Numbered from the stretch's first letter, positions 1-11,614 are shown. The stretch: DNA of 64,000 nt from Pseudopyrenochaeta lycopersici (GCA_003313425.1 NHZP01000081.1:100309-164308), one strand, 5' to 3'. Made by a program: numbers and translations. Notes: generated from the sequence alone by a model not told the origin.

Positions 1-555
1 ATCTGTTCTCAAATAGGGCATTTGCCAACTGCCCCTCCGGCAATGCAAGAAGAGGGATAACGCGCTCCACCAGCACATCCAGTGCCACTACTGAGAGCTG
101 AGCAAAAACAACGAAACTCCATACACGCCCATGGGCCGGTGCATCCACCTTAAGAACCAGGAGCGACTGCTGTGCGGCTCCCGAAACACAACCTTCCTTG
201 TGACCTTCTAGACACTCCATGTGGTGTTGTTCCACACACTCGGCAGGAAAGCGTCCACTCTCTTTGGTAATCCACCAAGATCGCCTACGCGAAAGACCTA
301 CGTAGACAGTAAGGGACATCCCATACTCCACAAACTCTGTGATGATGTTAGTCGGGGCCCTCCCCCAACTTCTTCCGTGTCTAGGGAAAAGGCAAGACAC
401 TGACTGGGCACGTGATCTCTCACGCCTTCAAACTCCATGGGCGTCTCTACAGACAATGTACAGGAACTTCCTTCCTGTATCCTATCTATTGCAGATAGAA
501 AGGTGGATGTGCTAGTGGTCCCCACATCAGCACCCTGCCCGACACGCGACTCCAT
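1..555 (-). CDS. TKESG family protein, C0 copy (3' part cut by window start)
   Basis: Exon 1 is 555-405, the intron 404-337 (GTCAGT donor, ACTAAC branch, ACAG acceptor), and exon 2 runs from 336 off the window edge. It is identical to the complete gene at 10821-11614. TATA box near 632-638. Confidence 0.85.
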
Positions 556-910
556 CGCAATATAGCAGTAGAACAAAAGAAAACACTACATAATGTAGGA
601 CACATCCGTGAAAACAGATCCTCTGTTGTTCTTATATAGACATGTCCATGCTATCTCTGCCAAGACACACTAGTCCCTAGCAGGCAGAGGGCAGCCCATT
701 CCATGACTCTATATTCATAGTCCAATCAGAAGCCTGATTAAATAAAATGTGGGTAACCTGAGATCAGATGACCCGCACAGTCCGTGCTTCGTGTTACTTA
801 CCAGGGCTCTTGCCTCTAGCCTCTAAAGAGCCTAACCCTTCGGTACTCCCTCCAGTCGCGGGCAAAGCTTAGAGTAAAGCCGTCGTGGTCCCGAGCGCAA
901 GGCTCTCGAC

Positions 911-971
911 CACTTGACAACTTTCTAGTGAAAGGAATCATATATAGGCGGAACGCCACACTAGAAAGTTG
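911..971. repeat. Cassette boundary element B1
   Basis: It starts with CACTTGACAACTTTC, followed by the palindrome CTTTCTAGTGAAAG, GGAATCATATATA and a right arm CACTAGAAAGTTG that pairs with the left arm CAACTTTCTAGTG. A mini-hairpin GGCGGAACGCC sits in the loop. A second hairpin (CGAGC against GCTC) lies just to the left. The first 34 bases are the same at almost all 41 sites. Confidence 0.93.
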
Positions 972-1518
972 TCGTGGCTGGGGAGTGACCTCCCCGCACA
1001 CCAAGGAATGCCTGAACGGCATGTACCTCCAGAACCGCGCTAAACTGCGCACAGGGCAACTGACAACTTTTTTTTGCGCCACACCCTGGAGCACTTCGTG
1101 ATTTTTTTTTGGTTTTTTTTCCAAAATACTGCACGCAAATAGTAACTACTACCAACCACGCTTCCCTCTGTGCACGCACCCTAACCTGAAGAACAATACT
1201 ATACTACACACATCAGCTTCACTAACAATAAAATCTAAACCCTACGTACCGGCTATCTCCAGACATTCGCGCACGTCTACGAGGGGCGGAAGCATGACGA
1301 GTAGAGCGTTCTCATCGCAGTCTACCATACAACCACATACGTACGACAAACCATGTTCTACTAATAGTAAGCGACCCTAACTCTCACACAAATGCATCGT
1401 TCTCCTACCAGCGAATAACAATACCGTGCGCTCCCTACCCCCACACGCTCCGCAGTGAATAGTGCACGCTAAAAAACAGCAGGAAAATGCTATACACTCT
1501 GTAGGAACAGGTGGATGG

Positions 1519-2176
1519 CTAACACGAGCTTGCCACCAGCCACAGCACTACAACGCCATAGAATACAAGAACAACACTTGTATACGCACGTCGCCTCCGC
1601 CCAAAAGACGTGACAGGATAGCTGAGCACAAGCAGGATCCAGAGTAGTCCCCATACCTGATAGACCACCGCCAACCATGCTAAAAGCGCCCCGAGGCCAC
1701 CTAACCGGGCGCTACAGCTCCACATAAGACCAACTTGGTCAAACACAGCAAGAAGAACGAACGCGCTGCTTACCACCACCACCGTGACCACGCTCCACGT
1801 GACTGCAAGCCGAACACGGGCAAGACCCTAACCTGTCGTCAGCGGACTCACACGCCGGGTACAAAGCTCCACTGTAACAAACCAGCCGCCTCCGTCGAAG
1901 CCTGCGATAGACACGGCCCGCTGTCCACAGCAGCCACACTAAAAGGCCTCCTTGGGCATAAGCAAGGGCTGCAACCCATAGCAACACCGCATCGTCCATA
2001 CCGTACTTAACCAAGTACCTAGAGCGTCACCAACGCACGTCGAAATCCGACAATACTTCGCCCAACGGCTCCTTCGTAACTGGCACACTGCCAGCTAAGT
2101 AGTGGAACACTCCACAACAACAGGCCCACTAGCCAGGCTGATCCTCAGCAGGGTACCAACCTGTTCTAATGAACAT
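1519..2176 (-). CDS. Probable multi-exon membrane protein, C1 cargo
   Basis: This is not the TKESG family and I do not recognise it. Hydrophobic open stretches lie in successive frames: around 2030-2150 (LVGLLLWSVPLL), 1930-2010 (VLLWVAALAYAQGGLLVWLLW) and 1519-1810 (VVTVVVVSSAFVLLAVF, LLAWLAVVYQVWGLLWILLVL and SVVLVFYGVVVLWLV). Arg-rich loops (RRLRRRR, FGRRRR) separate them, as in polytopic membrane proteins. A TATA run at 2211-2222 and a possible ATG at 2176 give the 5' limit. The changes of frame imply short introns or decay, and I could not fix the exon borders. The copy at 12578-13235 is identical. Confidence 0.5.
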
Positions 2177-2493
2177 CACACTCCGTGAGCGGGGGGAGGG
2201 CCTTCCCCCCCTTATATATATACCTATCCAGCCCTTGCGCGACGCCAAGACCACCTAGTCCCTAGATGGCAGAGTCCTGCACACTCCCTGCTGTCCATAT
2301 TCATAGACCAATTAGATCAAAGATCAAAGAAATCAGGCTCAGCAACGTCATCTGACAACATATCCATGTCATGCTGCGCTTACTAAGTGCATTGCCCCTA
2401 AACTACGAGTAGTTTAACGTTCCACTGCCCACTCCGTAGGCGGCCAAAGCTTACAGGTAAAGCCGTCGTGGTCCCGAGCGCAAGGCTCTCGAC

Positions 2494-2554
2494 CACTTGA
2501 CAACTTTCTAGTGAAAGGAATCATATATAGGCGGTTCGCCACACTAGAAAGTTG
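2494..2554. repeat. Cassette boundary element B2
   Basis: Long right arm with loop hairpin GGCGGTTCGCC. The hairpin to the left has a CGAGC stem. Confidence 0.92.
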
Positions 2555-2862
2555 AGTCGGGGCCCGTGCACCCCCGAGCCACAGCCCCCAGCGTGACTCT
2601 GCATGGCCTCCAGCCACAGGGAAATCGGACTTAGCCAATTTTTTTTTGAAGAGTGATGTTCCATCCCTAGGGTGCCCACACCCTTCCTGACTGACCTCCG
2701 CAACATAACATGTACTATCCATTAGAGTAACACTTTTATTGTTTACACAATTACTGATAAATATAACTGATATACAGTAAAACAACTACACAAAACCAGA
2801 AATAGATTTTAAAAAACTTAATTATGGCCTTCAACGTAGGAAAATTCTTCCTAAGTTCCACA

Positions 2863-3598
2863 TCATCTACTAAACTTCAAGCCACTGCTCTCTGTCTTCG
2901 CAGGTAAAACGCGCACCCACTTATGCACATTCCCTGAAGCTGCTCCACAACTACCGTCTTCTCCACCAGTAACACGGGGACGAAGACACAATACACAACC
3001 TGTACATGCCCTCAAGAAAACACGGTTTTTTAACTCCATGCGAAACCTGGCACTAGAGAGCCAGGTACTACACTCCGTCTCCCCGCAATTACCTACGGCG
3101 ACTGGTATACACATAGCATGCCTAACAAGTAAAGGCAATACACATCTACCCAGATCACGTAGCGCTGCTACAGACAGCTCTGATGCAAACACATCAAATG
3201 TGGGATTCGAAAAACAGCAGGCATGGTACTGTACACGCACTACCAATGCAGGGCTTACAAACCCGCCGTACGCTCCACGCGACACCGGTCGGACTCTATA
3301 CAGGACCTTCCCAGTATTCTGCACCTCACACAGAACACATAGACGAAAATCCCTTAACACTGCTCCACAGTTAGTAAACACCTTACATACAACACCACAT
3401 ACGTGTACCTTTTACGTGCCTTTCCAGCGCCACCAGAACGGTCTCCCTTGGGGAACTGCCACAGCTTCTCTGCATGCAATCCTTGATAACAAAATTCCCT
3501 ACTTCCTGGCTCCGCTGCAGAATCTCAGAGAGGCTTGGCCTGCTCTTACAACCGCAGCCCCCTAAAGCGCCTCCAGCGACAACACAACCACATTCCAT
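2863..3598 (-). CDS. Remote TKESG family member, C2
   Basis: Exon 1 is 3598-3409, the intron 3408-3360 (49 bases, GTACAC donor, TTACTAAC branch, GCAG acceptor, phase 1), and exon 2 3359-2863. This joins into a 228-residue reading frame. The W-W-x-T-K-E-S-G motif is absent, but FASELSVAALRDLGRCVLPLL matches the family helix, the exon 1 end (ALERHVK) matches VRDHV, and a C-x2-C pair remains (TGCVLC). Exon 1 is Cys- and Gly-rich. TATA near 3769-3778. Identical to 13922-14657. Function unknown. Confidence 0.75.
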
Positions 3599-4070
3599 GA
3601 CAAGCAATACTGGTTATACCTGCTCCACAGCTGTATACCACACTGTCCGGCTTATAACAATAGAATTTGTCCTACAAATAGAGGTGAGTCTCACCACAAA
3701 AGAAAAGAGCACAAAGTCCCTTAGAAGCGTGCAACACATCCGTGCTAACAGCAGAGACGCTGTTGTAGTTATATAGATATCCACCTCCTCTCGCCAGGAG
3801 CACCTAGTCCCCAGTTGGCAACATGGTGCCCATTCCATGAATCTATGTTCATAGCCCAATCAGTACTCTGATTGAGAGGGTGGTGGGGGCAGGAATGCCA
3901 CCCACGTGCCCACTACGATCAGATGATCTCGCGCTACGTCCGTGCGCTAGCGGGCTTACTAGTGCTTATGCCCCCAAACTACAAGTAGTTTGACGCGTCC
4001 GCTTCTCGTTCCACTCGTTGGCAAAGCTTACAGTAAAGTGTCAGGGGTCAAGGAGCGCAAGGCTCCTGAC

Positions 4071-4120
4071 CACTTGACAACTTTCTAGTGAAAGGAATCA
4101 TATATAGCACTCGAAAGTTG
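4071..4120. repeat. Cassette boundary element B3
   Basis: Short form: TATATAGCACTC then GAAAGTTG. The hairpin to the left has a GGAGC/GCTCC stem. Confidence 0.92.
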
Positions 4121-4515
4121 TCGGAGGGGGCCCGTGCCCCAACATGACCCATGTCTGCGCTCCCCGCGCCACAGCTAACGTGACCCTGCGTGACTGTCAG
4201 CCACAGGGAAATTGGACTTAGCCAATTTTTCTGCAGATTCGATGTTCCATCTGAAGGGCTCCCACCCTCGATGACTAAGCTCGGCGTCACAAACCCTCTA
4301 TTATTCTACTCCTATAAAATATACTCAGTATACATTGCTCTACCCAACTCCTATTTTTTTCAGTTTGAAAGAAAAGAAAACTAAAAACATAATGCATACA
4401 AGTACTTACTTTTAATTCGTAACCCACTGTTTAGAATAACTCTACAACAGCAACCTTACCAAAAGAACTACACTTAACGTCATAACTGTACTCTCTTGCA
4501 TAACAAGAGTACAGA

Positions 4516-5310
4516 CTACAACCTAGAGCGTCCGCAACTAAGCCAAGGGAGATTAGAAGGCTTTACAACACCGGCTCCGTCACTGAGCCCAGTAAACCAC
4601 CTATTCTCTCCGCCTAAACGTATCCCACTAAACGTATCACAACGAGTAAAACGTGGCTGCCCTTCATACAGCAGTCCACAGTCATCACACTCCATAGTCC
4701 AGGTGCACCCGCATCCAACGCTACTGGAAAATCGCCCTTGATCAAGTGCGTCAAAGAGCGTATCGACCTCCTCCGCCTGCACGAGGTCTCCACGCCGTGT
4801 ATGAAGATGGCACAGCAAACTGCGCGCCAACACATCCAATGTCTCTACTGACAGCTCTGCAAAGACAACCATACTACGTACAGTAAAGTCCCTCAACAAA
4901 CTCACCTTCCAGATGAGAAGTGCCTGCCTAGGAACACTACGTGCACACAGTTCCTTATAAGCGTTTAAACACCCCGTGTGCTGTTCCTCCACACACTGGG
5001 TAGGAAGGCATCCGCTCTCCTTGGTGATCCACCAAGATACAACCCCATTGAACTTCACATCACACGTGACCGACGCGCCGCACTCCGCCAACGCTACTAC
5101 TCTGTCAGTTGGGGGACCTCCCCCTAACTAGAAGAAAGGAAGTATCCACTTACTGTGAATGTGCCTCCGCACCCACTCCATGTGATTGTCAGATGGTGAC
5201 AATACACGAACAGTAGCCCCTTCAACAAGGCTGTCCAGCCAACTTCGTACGTGGACACCCAGTACACCAACGTCCATAACCGCGTTACTGCCTCCAGCGT
5301 GTGACTCCAT
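4516..5310 (-). CDS. TKESG family protein, C3
   Basis: Exon 1 is 5310-5154, the intron 5153-5094 (60 bases, GTAAGT donor, CTGAC branch, GTAGTAG acceptor), and exon 2 5093-4516; 244 residues. SWWITKESG and the putative zinc motif GCGC-x5-C-x2-C (CTWTMECDDC) are present. Exon 1 is of the VRRH type. TATA at 5371-5381. The downstream third (ALDQGRFSSSVGCGC and around) closely matches C28. Three identical copies exist (here, 15575-16369 and 56518-57312), each next to a different right-hand neighbour. Confidence 0.87.
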
Positions 5311-5652
5311 CACAGTATCGTAAAAGAAGTGTTCTATAAAAACACACTCCGTAGCAACAGATTCTCTGTTATTATATATAGGCATATCCATCCTGTTCTT
5401 TGCCAAGACACGCTAGTCCCTAGAGAGCAGCGGACTGCCTAGTCCCTACGTCCATATTCATAGACCAATCAAATGATTGATTGATAAAAAGAGTGGCAAC
5501 CCATGGTCATCTGACTCACATATCCATGTCATGCTTTGCTTACCGGGGTCTCTTGCCCTAAACCCCAGGTGGTTTAACGCTTCGCTGTTCCCTCCAGTCA
5601 CGGCCAGAGCTTAGAGTAAAGCCGTCGTGGTCCCGAGCGCAAGGCTCCTGAC

Positions 5653-5702
5653 CACTTGACAACTTTCTAGTGAAAGGAATCATATATAGCACTCGAAAGT
5701 TG
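5653..5702. repeat. Cassette boundary element B4
   Basis: Short GCACTC form. The left hairpin is a hybrid (CGAGC arm with GCTCCT). The large duplication shared with 11060-16745 ends inside this element. Confidence 0.92.
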
Positions 5703-6106
5703 TCGGAGGGGGCCCGTGCCCCAACATGACCCATGTCTGCGCTCCCCGCGCCACAGCTAACGTGACCCTGCGTGACTGTCAGCCACAGGGAAATTGGACT
5801 TAGCCAATTTTTTGAAGACTCGATGTTCCATCCTGAGGGCTCCCACCCTTACTAACCAAGCTCCGCCATACAAATTCTTTGTTACTCTTCCTACTGCCGT
5901 ATAACCCCTACATTATAACGTTAGTATATATTAGACTAAATAGTAACTCAATTTTCAAGGAAAATAAATAAAATAAAAGACATATACAACACATACTTGC
6001 TATTCAAAAATCTACACCCATAACCATAGCTTTAAAGGCGCCACCGGTCCCTTACTAAGACATGACACTGACTGAATACGTCCTCCTATAACAACCTGCC
6101 TATTCT

Positions 6107-6891
6107 TCATAGCCGGCACGTTAACCACTGCTCTCCTTCCGGCTGCATTATCCCTACTGCATCACTGATCCTAATAAACCAATAAAGCTTTGACACCGGC
6201 CTTACAGAAGAAAATCCTTCTGAACGATTAAACCGCCGTTTTTCATAAGACACTGACTCGCACTCTTTGCAACGCTTATCGAGCTTGCACCCGCAGTCCA
6301 CGGAAGTTCCATAACACCCAAGGTCTAACCCGTAAAACACTGTAGTAACAACAGAGACATCCGCCGTCTTGCCGGAGGGCAATACGAGAAGAGGTAGGAC
6401 GCGCTGCACAACCACCTCCAGTACCTCTACCGAGAGCTTCGCAAAAGTAACATGGCTCCGCACCACCCTATCCTGATGGAGCGCCTCCACCTTGAGGACC
6501 AGGAGCGACTGCCGGGTAACCCCCTCTGCACACAGTTCCTTGTGGTACTGTAAACACTCCGTGTGCTTCTGAGAAACGCATTCGCGAGGAAGCCGTCCAC
6601 TCTCTTTGGTCACCCACCAAGATTGTCTCCCCGACAAATCCAAGGAGAGAGTGAGAGAAATACCGCGTTTCATGAATACTGCACTCATGTCAGATAGGCT
6701 CCCCTACTGCCATCGCCAACGACACAAAGAGATCACCTACCCGGCACGTGACCCCTCACTACGTTAAACTCTGCCTCTGTCTCTACCGACACCGCGCAAG
6801 AAGATCCTTCTTGCAGCCCATCTATCGTCGATGGGAGGATAGGGGTGCCAGCGAAACCCGCCTCAGCCTCTTGCCCAGTGTGCGATGCCAT
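6107..6891 (-). CDS. TKESG family protein, C4
   Basis: Exon 1 is 6891-6741 (VRDHV type), the intron 6740-6679 (GTAGGT donor, CTGAC branch), and exon 2 6678-6107; 240 residues. SWWVTKESG, C-x4-H-x2-C (CVSQKHTEC) and DCGC-x5-C-x2-C are all intact. TATA at 6959-6966. The first 160 bases of its 3' flank match C3. Confidence 0.87.
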
Positions 6892-7081
6892 CGCAGTGTA
6901 GAAAAGATGAAACTACACAAAGTAGAACACTCCGTGCGCGGGGAGGGGGCTCCCCTCTTTTATATGTCGATGTCTATGCTGTCTTTGCCAAGAGACACTA
7001 GTCCCTAGCAGGCAATAATGTGCCCCTTCCATGCTGTCTACGTTCATAGACCAATCACAGTACTGATTGAGAGAAAAGTGG

Positions 7082-7391
7082 GCAAGCAGTGATCATCTGA
7101 CCCGCGACGTCCGTGCTCTGCTTTGCTTACAGGGGCTTTTGCCTCTAGCCTCTAAAGAGCCTAACCCTTCGGTACTCCCTCCAGTCGTGGCAACGCATAC
7201 AATGTAAAGTGTCAGGGGTCAAGGAGCGCAAGGCTCCTGACCACTTGACAACTTTCTAGTGAAAGGAATCATATATAGGCGGTTCGCCACACTAGAAAGT
7301 TGAGTCGGGGCCTGTGCCCCCTCCATGCGCCACACTCCATGTGACCCAACGTGACTTCCAGCCACAACAAAATCGGACTTACGCATTTTTT
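7082..7391. other. Structured intercassette module around B5 (representative)
   Basis: A run of stem-loops: GCAAGCAG (7082) with CTGCTTTGC (7118), AGGGGC with GCCTCT (7131-7146), CTCTAAAGAG (7150), AAGTG (7207) with CACTT (7242), GGAGC with GCTCC (7223-7237), the B element, GGGGCCTGTGCCCC (7307), then a weak hairpin followed by a T-run at 7385. In other cassettes the stems have different bases that still pair. It may be a structured RNA on the plus strand ending at the T-run, or a DNA fold needed for recombination or replication. Wobble pairs do not settle the strand. Confidence 0.6.
7242..7302. repeat. Cassette boundary element B5
   Basis: Long form with GGCGGTTCGCC; GGAGC left hairpin. Confidence 0.92.
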
Positions 7392-7627
7392 GAAAAATAA
7401 TTTTCAATGTTCCATCCCAGGGCGTCCACACCCTTACCAAATTCAGCCTACGCCAACAGCAACGATTGTTCCAAAAACACCACTCCATGCCTAAAAATAC
7501 TGCGTCCAACAAAAACCTCAGGTATTTCAAAAAGTACTATAAGACAATACTATTAGCCATACACGGACTACACCAATATCAATCCCAATACTACACAAAC
7601 GTACCTGTGCATATCCACCTATCTACG

Positions 7628-8444
7628 CTACACGTATTGAACAAAATAAGGGTCTCCAAGATAACCAAAACCATCATCTAAGCATTTAAGCCAGTTCTGT
7701 CCTGATGGTTGTATTTCTCCTACCGCATCGCTAATCCCAGCGAACCAGTCAAGCTTTCCAAACGCCCATACACGGGAAAATCCATCTAAGCGAACAAACC
7801 TCGATGAAATCCGGTGTGCACACACACAAGGCTCACACTGTGTGTAGAAGGTACATGCGCAGTCGACCCGCGTACTATAGTACCCGAAGCGCAGTCGATA
7901 GAACAACGCCTCCACATCTTCGATATCCAGCCTCTCCCCCGACGGCGTTGCGATAAGAGGTAAAATGCGCTGCAAAAGCACATCAAAGGCCTCTACCGAA
8001 AGCTCCGCAAACACAACAGAACTCCGCACTTGATCCCTGGCCAGGGTATCCACCTTGAGCACAAGGACCGACTGTGCTCTACCGCCTCGTTCACAGAACT
8101 CCTTGTAGTCTTCCAGACACTCTGTATGGTCCCAAGAAACGCATTCGCTAGGAAGGCATCCGCTCTCCTTGGTGAGCCACCAAGATTGTTTTCCCGACAG
8201 TTCCACATGAACGGTAAGAGAAACAGAGTCCTCCACAAACTCTGTCATCATGTTAGTTGGGGAGGGCCCAACCTGAGAAAAGAAGTAGATACCTACTAGG
8301 AATGTGCCTCCGCACCTCTTGAATGTTTGCCGCTGTCCCAGCGAAGGGGGAGCCCCTCTGACCCGGCAGAAGCGTGTCCAGTGACAGTAAATGACCGTCA
8401 CCTGTAACCTCTACAGTACTGCCCTGTCCCAGGAGCGACCCCAT
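7628..8444 (-). CDS. TKESG family protein, C5 (reference member)
   Basis: Exon 1 is 8444-8297, the intron 8296-8242 (GTAGGT donor, AACTAAC branch, ACAG acceptor, phase 1), and exon 2 8241-7628; 253 residues. By residue: GQRGSPFAGTAANIQEVRRHIPS 27-49; WWLTKESG 70-77; C83-x4-H88-x2-C91; SVLVLKVDTL 107-116; FAELSVEAFDVLLQRILPL 127-145; YYSTRVDCAC 170-179, whose C177 and C179 with C185 and C188 make C-x-C-x5-C-x2-C, a likely metal site; WFAGISDAVG 215-224; WLKC 233-236. There is no signal peptide or membrane span, so a cytosolic or nuclear protein is likely. TATA at 8528-8535. I know no matching family. Identical copy at 37597-38413. Confidence 0.88.
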
Positions 8445-8807
8445 CGCATTGTAAAAGCAAATAATAAAAGAGAATGTTCATTCCCTACAAACAGTAACAC
8501 TCCGTGAACGGGGAAGGGGCTCCCCTCTTATATATCGATGTCCATGCTATCTTCGCCAAGACCACCTAGTCCCTAGATAGCAGAGCGCTGCTCCCTCCAT
8601 GTCTCTATGTACATAGACCAATCAGACTAAAGATCTGAGAAAATGTGGGCAAGCAGTGATCAGATGATCAGCACGCGCCCGTGCTCTGCGTTGCTTACTA
8701 AGTGCATGCCCCTAAACTAATTCTAGTTTACCGCTTCGCTACTCGTTCCACTCGCCGGCCCTGCTTAATTGTAAAGTGACAAGGGTAGGCAGCACGAGGC
8801 TGCCGAC

Positions 8808-8868
8808 CACTTGACAACTTTCTAGTGAAAGGAATCATATATAGGCAGAACGCCACACTAGAAAGTTG
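8808..8868. repeat. Cassette boundary element B6
   Basis: Long form with GGCAGAACGCC; the left hairpin has a GGCAGC/GCTGCC stem. Confidence 0.92.
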
Positions 8869-9235
8869 AGGATGGGCCCGTGCCCTCTTCGCGCCACACC
8901 TCCATGTGACCTGGGATCGCCTCCAGCCACAACAAAATTGGACTTAGCCAATTTTTTATTTTTTTCTGAGAGATGGTGTTCCATCCTAAGGGCTCCCACA
9001 CCCTTACTGACGAAGCTGCGCACCACAAATTCTGATTTGTTGTTCCTACTACCGTACAACCCCTACATAATAAGGTTAGTATATATTACAATATATAGTA
9101 ACTTTGTATTCAAGAGAAATAAAAAATTCATACTATACAACGTGTACTCATTATTAAAAAATGTATACCTATACACATAGATCCAACGTCCACCCTTCTC
9201 TTACCAAGATATAACACTGACAGACTACATCGTGG

Positions 9236-10026
9236 TTACGACCATCCACGACAGGAGAGCCACTCAACGCCGTCGGGTTGTACTTTTCCTACGGCATCGC
9301 TGAGTCCAGCAAACCAACTTATCCTTGCCGGCCACCATAAACGATGGAATCGGTCTACCCAAACGAACCTTCGTGACTGGTAACGTACCGACGCGCAAGG
9401 CTCACACCTACTGTTACCAGTACACACGCAGTCCACCCGCGTACTATAGTACCCACGATCAAACGACTTGAACACTGTAGTAACAACAGAGATATCCGCC
9501 GTCTCGCCGGAGGGCAATACGAGAAGAGGTAAAATGCGCTGCACAACCACCTCCAGTGCCAGCGAAGACAGCTGAGCAAAAGTAACATGGCTCCGCACCA
9601 CCCCATCCTGATCGAGCGCCTCCACTTTGAGGACAAGAAGCGCCTGCCGGGTTGCCCCCTGTACACAACGTTCCTTGTGGTAGTTTAAACACTCCGTATG
9701 CTGTTCCTCCACACACTCGGTAGGAAGGCGTCCGCTCTCCTTAGTAATCCAACATGTTTGTCTGCCCGACACATCCTCACAGAATGTGAGAGAAATACCA
9801 CGTTCCATAAACACTGTACTCATGTCAGATGGGCTCCACAACTGACATCTCCAACGAAGAAAAGACATAACTTACGGGGCACGTGATCTCTCACGCCTTG
9901 CCGCTCTGCCTCTGTCCCTACAGACACCGCGCAAGAAGATCCTTCCTGCAACCCATCTACGATAGATGGGAACATGGCTGTGCTGGCGGACCCCGCAACG
10001 GCCTGCACTCCCTGTGGCGACTCCAT
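9236..10026 (-). CDS. TKESG family protein, C6
   Basis: Exon 1 is 10026-9876 (VRDHV type, with EGSSCAVSVGTEAER), the intron 9875-9814 (GTAAGT, CTGAC branch), and exon 2 9813-9236; 242 residues. The first Trp of the signature is Cys (TCWITKESG). DCVC-x5-C-x2-C is intact. TATA at 10096-10102. A 3' UTR branch site ACTAAC lies at 9075-9080. Confidence 0.87.
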
Positions 10027-10372
10027 CGCAAAGTAGACGAAAAGCGTCCCTTAAGTAAATGCAACACTCCGTGAACACAGCTCCCCTGTTCTTGTTATAT
10101 ACATCTCTGTCTTATGCAATGCCAAGAGATGCTAGTCCCTAGGGAGCACCGGAGTGCCCCGTCCCTATGTCTACGTTCATAGACCAATCAAATGATTGAT
10201 TGAAAGAAATGAGGCAAAGCAGCGTCATCTGACTCACACGGTCCGTGCTTCGCGTTGCTTACCGGGGCTTTTGCCATTAAACTACAAGTAGTCTACCGCT
10301 TCGCTACTCGTTCCACTCGTTGGCAACGCATACGTGTAAAGTGTCCAGGGTCTCCAGCACGAGGCTGGTGAC

Positions 10373-10432
10373 CACTTGACAACTTTCTAGTGAAAGGAAT
10401 CATATATAGGCTGCGCCACACTAGAAAAGTTG
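10373..10432. repeat. Cassette boundary element B7
   Basis: Long form with the smallest loop hairpin, GGCTGCGCC, and one extra A in the right arm (CACTAGAAAAGTTG). CCAGC/GCTGG left hairpin. Confidence 0.91.
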
Positions 10433-10820
10433 AGTCGTGGCTGAAAAATTTTTCAGCACCCCGGTAAAACGTGACCTCCAGCCACAGCAAAAATGGACTT
10501 ACGCATTTTTCGAGAGGTTTGATGTTCCATCTGAAGGGCTCCCACCCTTACTGACCGAGCTCCGCACTACAATTTCTTCATTGTTCTTACTACTATGCAG
10601 AATCTGTACAACATAATTAATTTGTGTTACAATATATACGGATTTTTTTTTTTTTTTAAAAAAAGAAACAGGAAATAAAATACCTATACCATGAGACAGG
10701 TACTTACCATTCCAAGCTATACAACTTCGTATACATCGACTCAACACCTATATCTATAGGTATAAAGGACCACCCCTCTTTAATTACAATAGAGTACTGC
10801 CACTCCATGAGCCACATAAA

Positions 10821-11614
10821 CTACATCCTACTTGGACAAGTCAGCCAGTCAACACCATGCGGCTGTACTACTCCAACTGCATTGGTAACACCGCTCCACC
10901 AGTTACACCCTGTACATAAGAATAGATTATCAAATCTACTGATCCAAAGGAACCTCCGCGAAGTATGGCTTACAAACCCACAAGGCTCACACCTTCTCTG
11001 CAGCGTACAGGCGCAGTCCACGCACGTACTGTACCACCCATGGTTCAACATAATGAACAATCTGTTCTCAAATAGGGCATTTGCCAACTGCCCCTCCGGC
11101 AATGCAAGAAGAGGGATAACGCGCTCCACCAGCACATCCAGTGCCACTACTGAGAGCTGAGCAAAAACAACGAAACTCCATACACGCCCATGGGCCGGTG
11201 CATCCACCTTAAGAACCAGGAGCGACTGCTGTGCGGCTCCCGAAACACAACCTTCCTTGTGACCTTCTAGACACTCCATGTGGTGTTGTTCCACACACTC
11301 GGCAGGAAAGCGTCCACTCTCTTTGGTAATCCACCAAGATCGCCTACGCGAAAGACCTACGTAGACAGTAAGGGACATCCCATACTCCACAAACTCTGTG
11401 ATGATGTTAGTCGGGGCCCTCCCCCAACTTCTTCCGTGTCTAGGGAAAAGGCAAGACACTGACTGGGCACGTGATCTCTCACGCCTTCAAACTCCATGGG
11501 CGTCTCTACAGACAATGTACAGGAACTTCCTTCCTGTATCCTATCTATTGCAGATAGAAAGGTGGATGTGCTAGTGGTCCCCACATCAGCACCCTGCCCG
11601 ACACGCGACTCCAT
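10821..11614 (-). CDS. TKESG family protein, C7
   Basis: Exon 1 is 11614-11464, the intron 11463-11396 (68 bases, GTCAGT donor), and exon 2 11395-10821; 241 residues. SWWITKESG, CVEQHHMEC and DCACTLQRRC-x2-C are present. TATA at 11691-11697. It is the complete copy of the gene cut by the window start. Confidence 0.87.

Noticed and set aside
2500..2555. Arms AACTTTCTAGTG / CACTAGAAAGTT as terminal repeats of a transposon
   Set aside because: The arms are only about 25-30 bases apart and form a local hairpin at every boundary. No transposase or target duplication was seen.
3038..3565. Plus-strand 175-codon open frame (also at 14097)
   Set aside because: It lies opposite the spliced C2 gene, whose exon junction and family motif make the minus strand the coding one.
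7219..7530. Minus-strand open frames ending in LYMIPFTRKLSSG at nearly every boundary
   Set aside because: They are translations of the conserved element and its hairpin flank. Frames and lengths differ between cassettes and the pairing, not the protein, is conserved.
8242..8296. A 24-base intron in C5 ending at the first CAG (TTTCTCAG)
   Set aside because: It gives a stop codon after the join. The later ACAG after the ACTAAC branch keeps the frame in all members.
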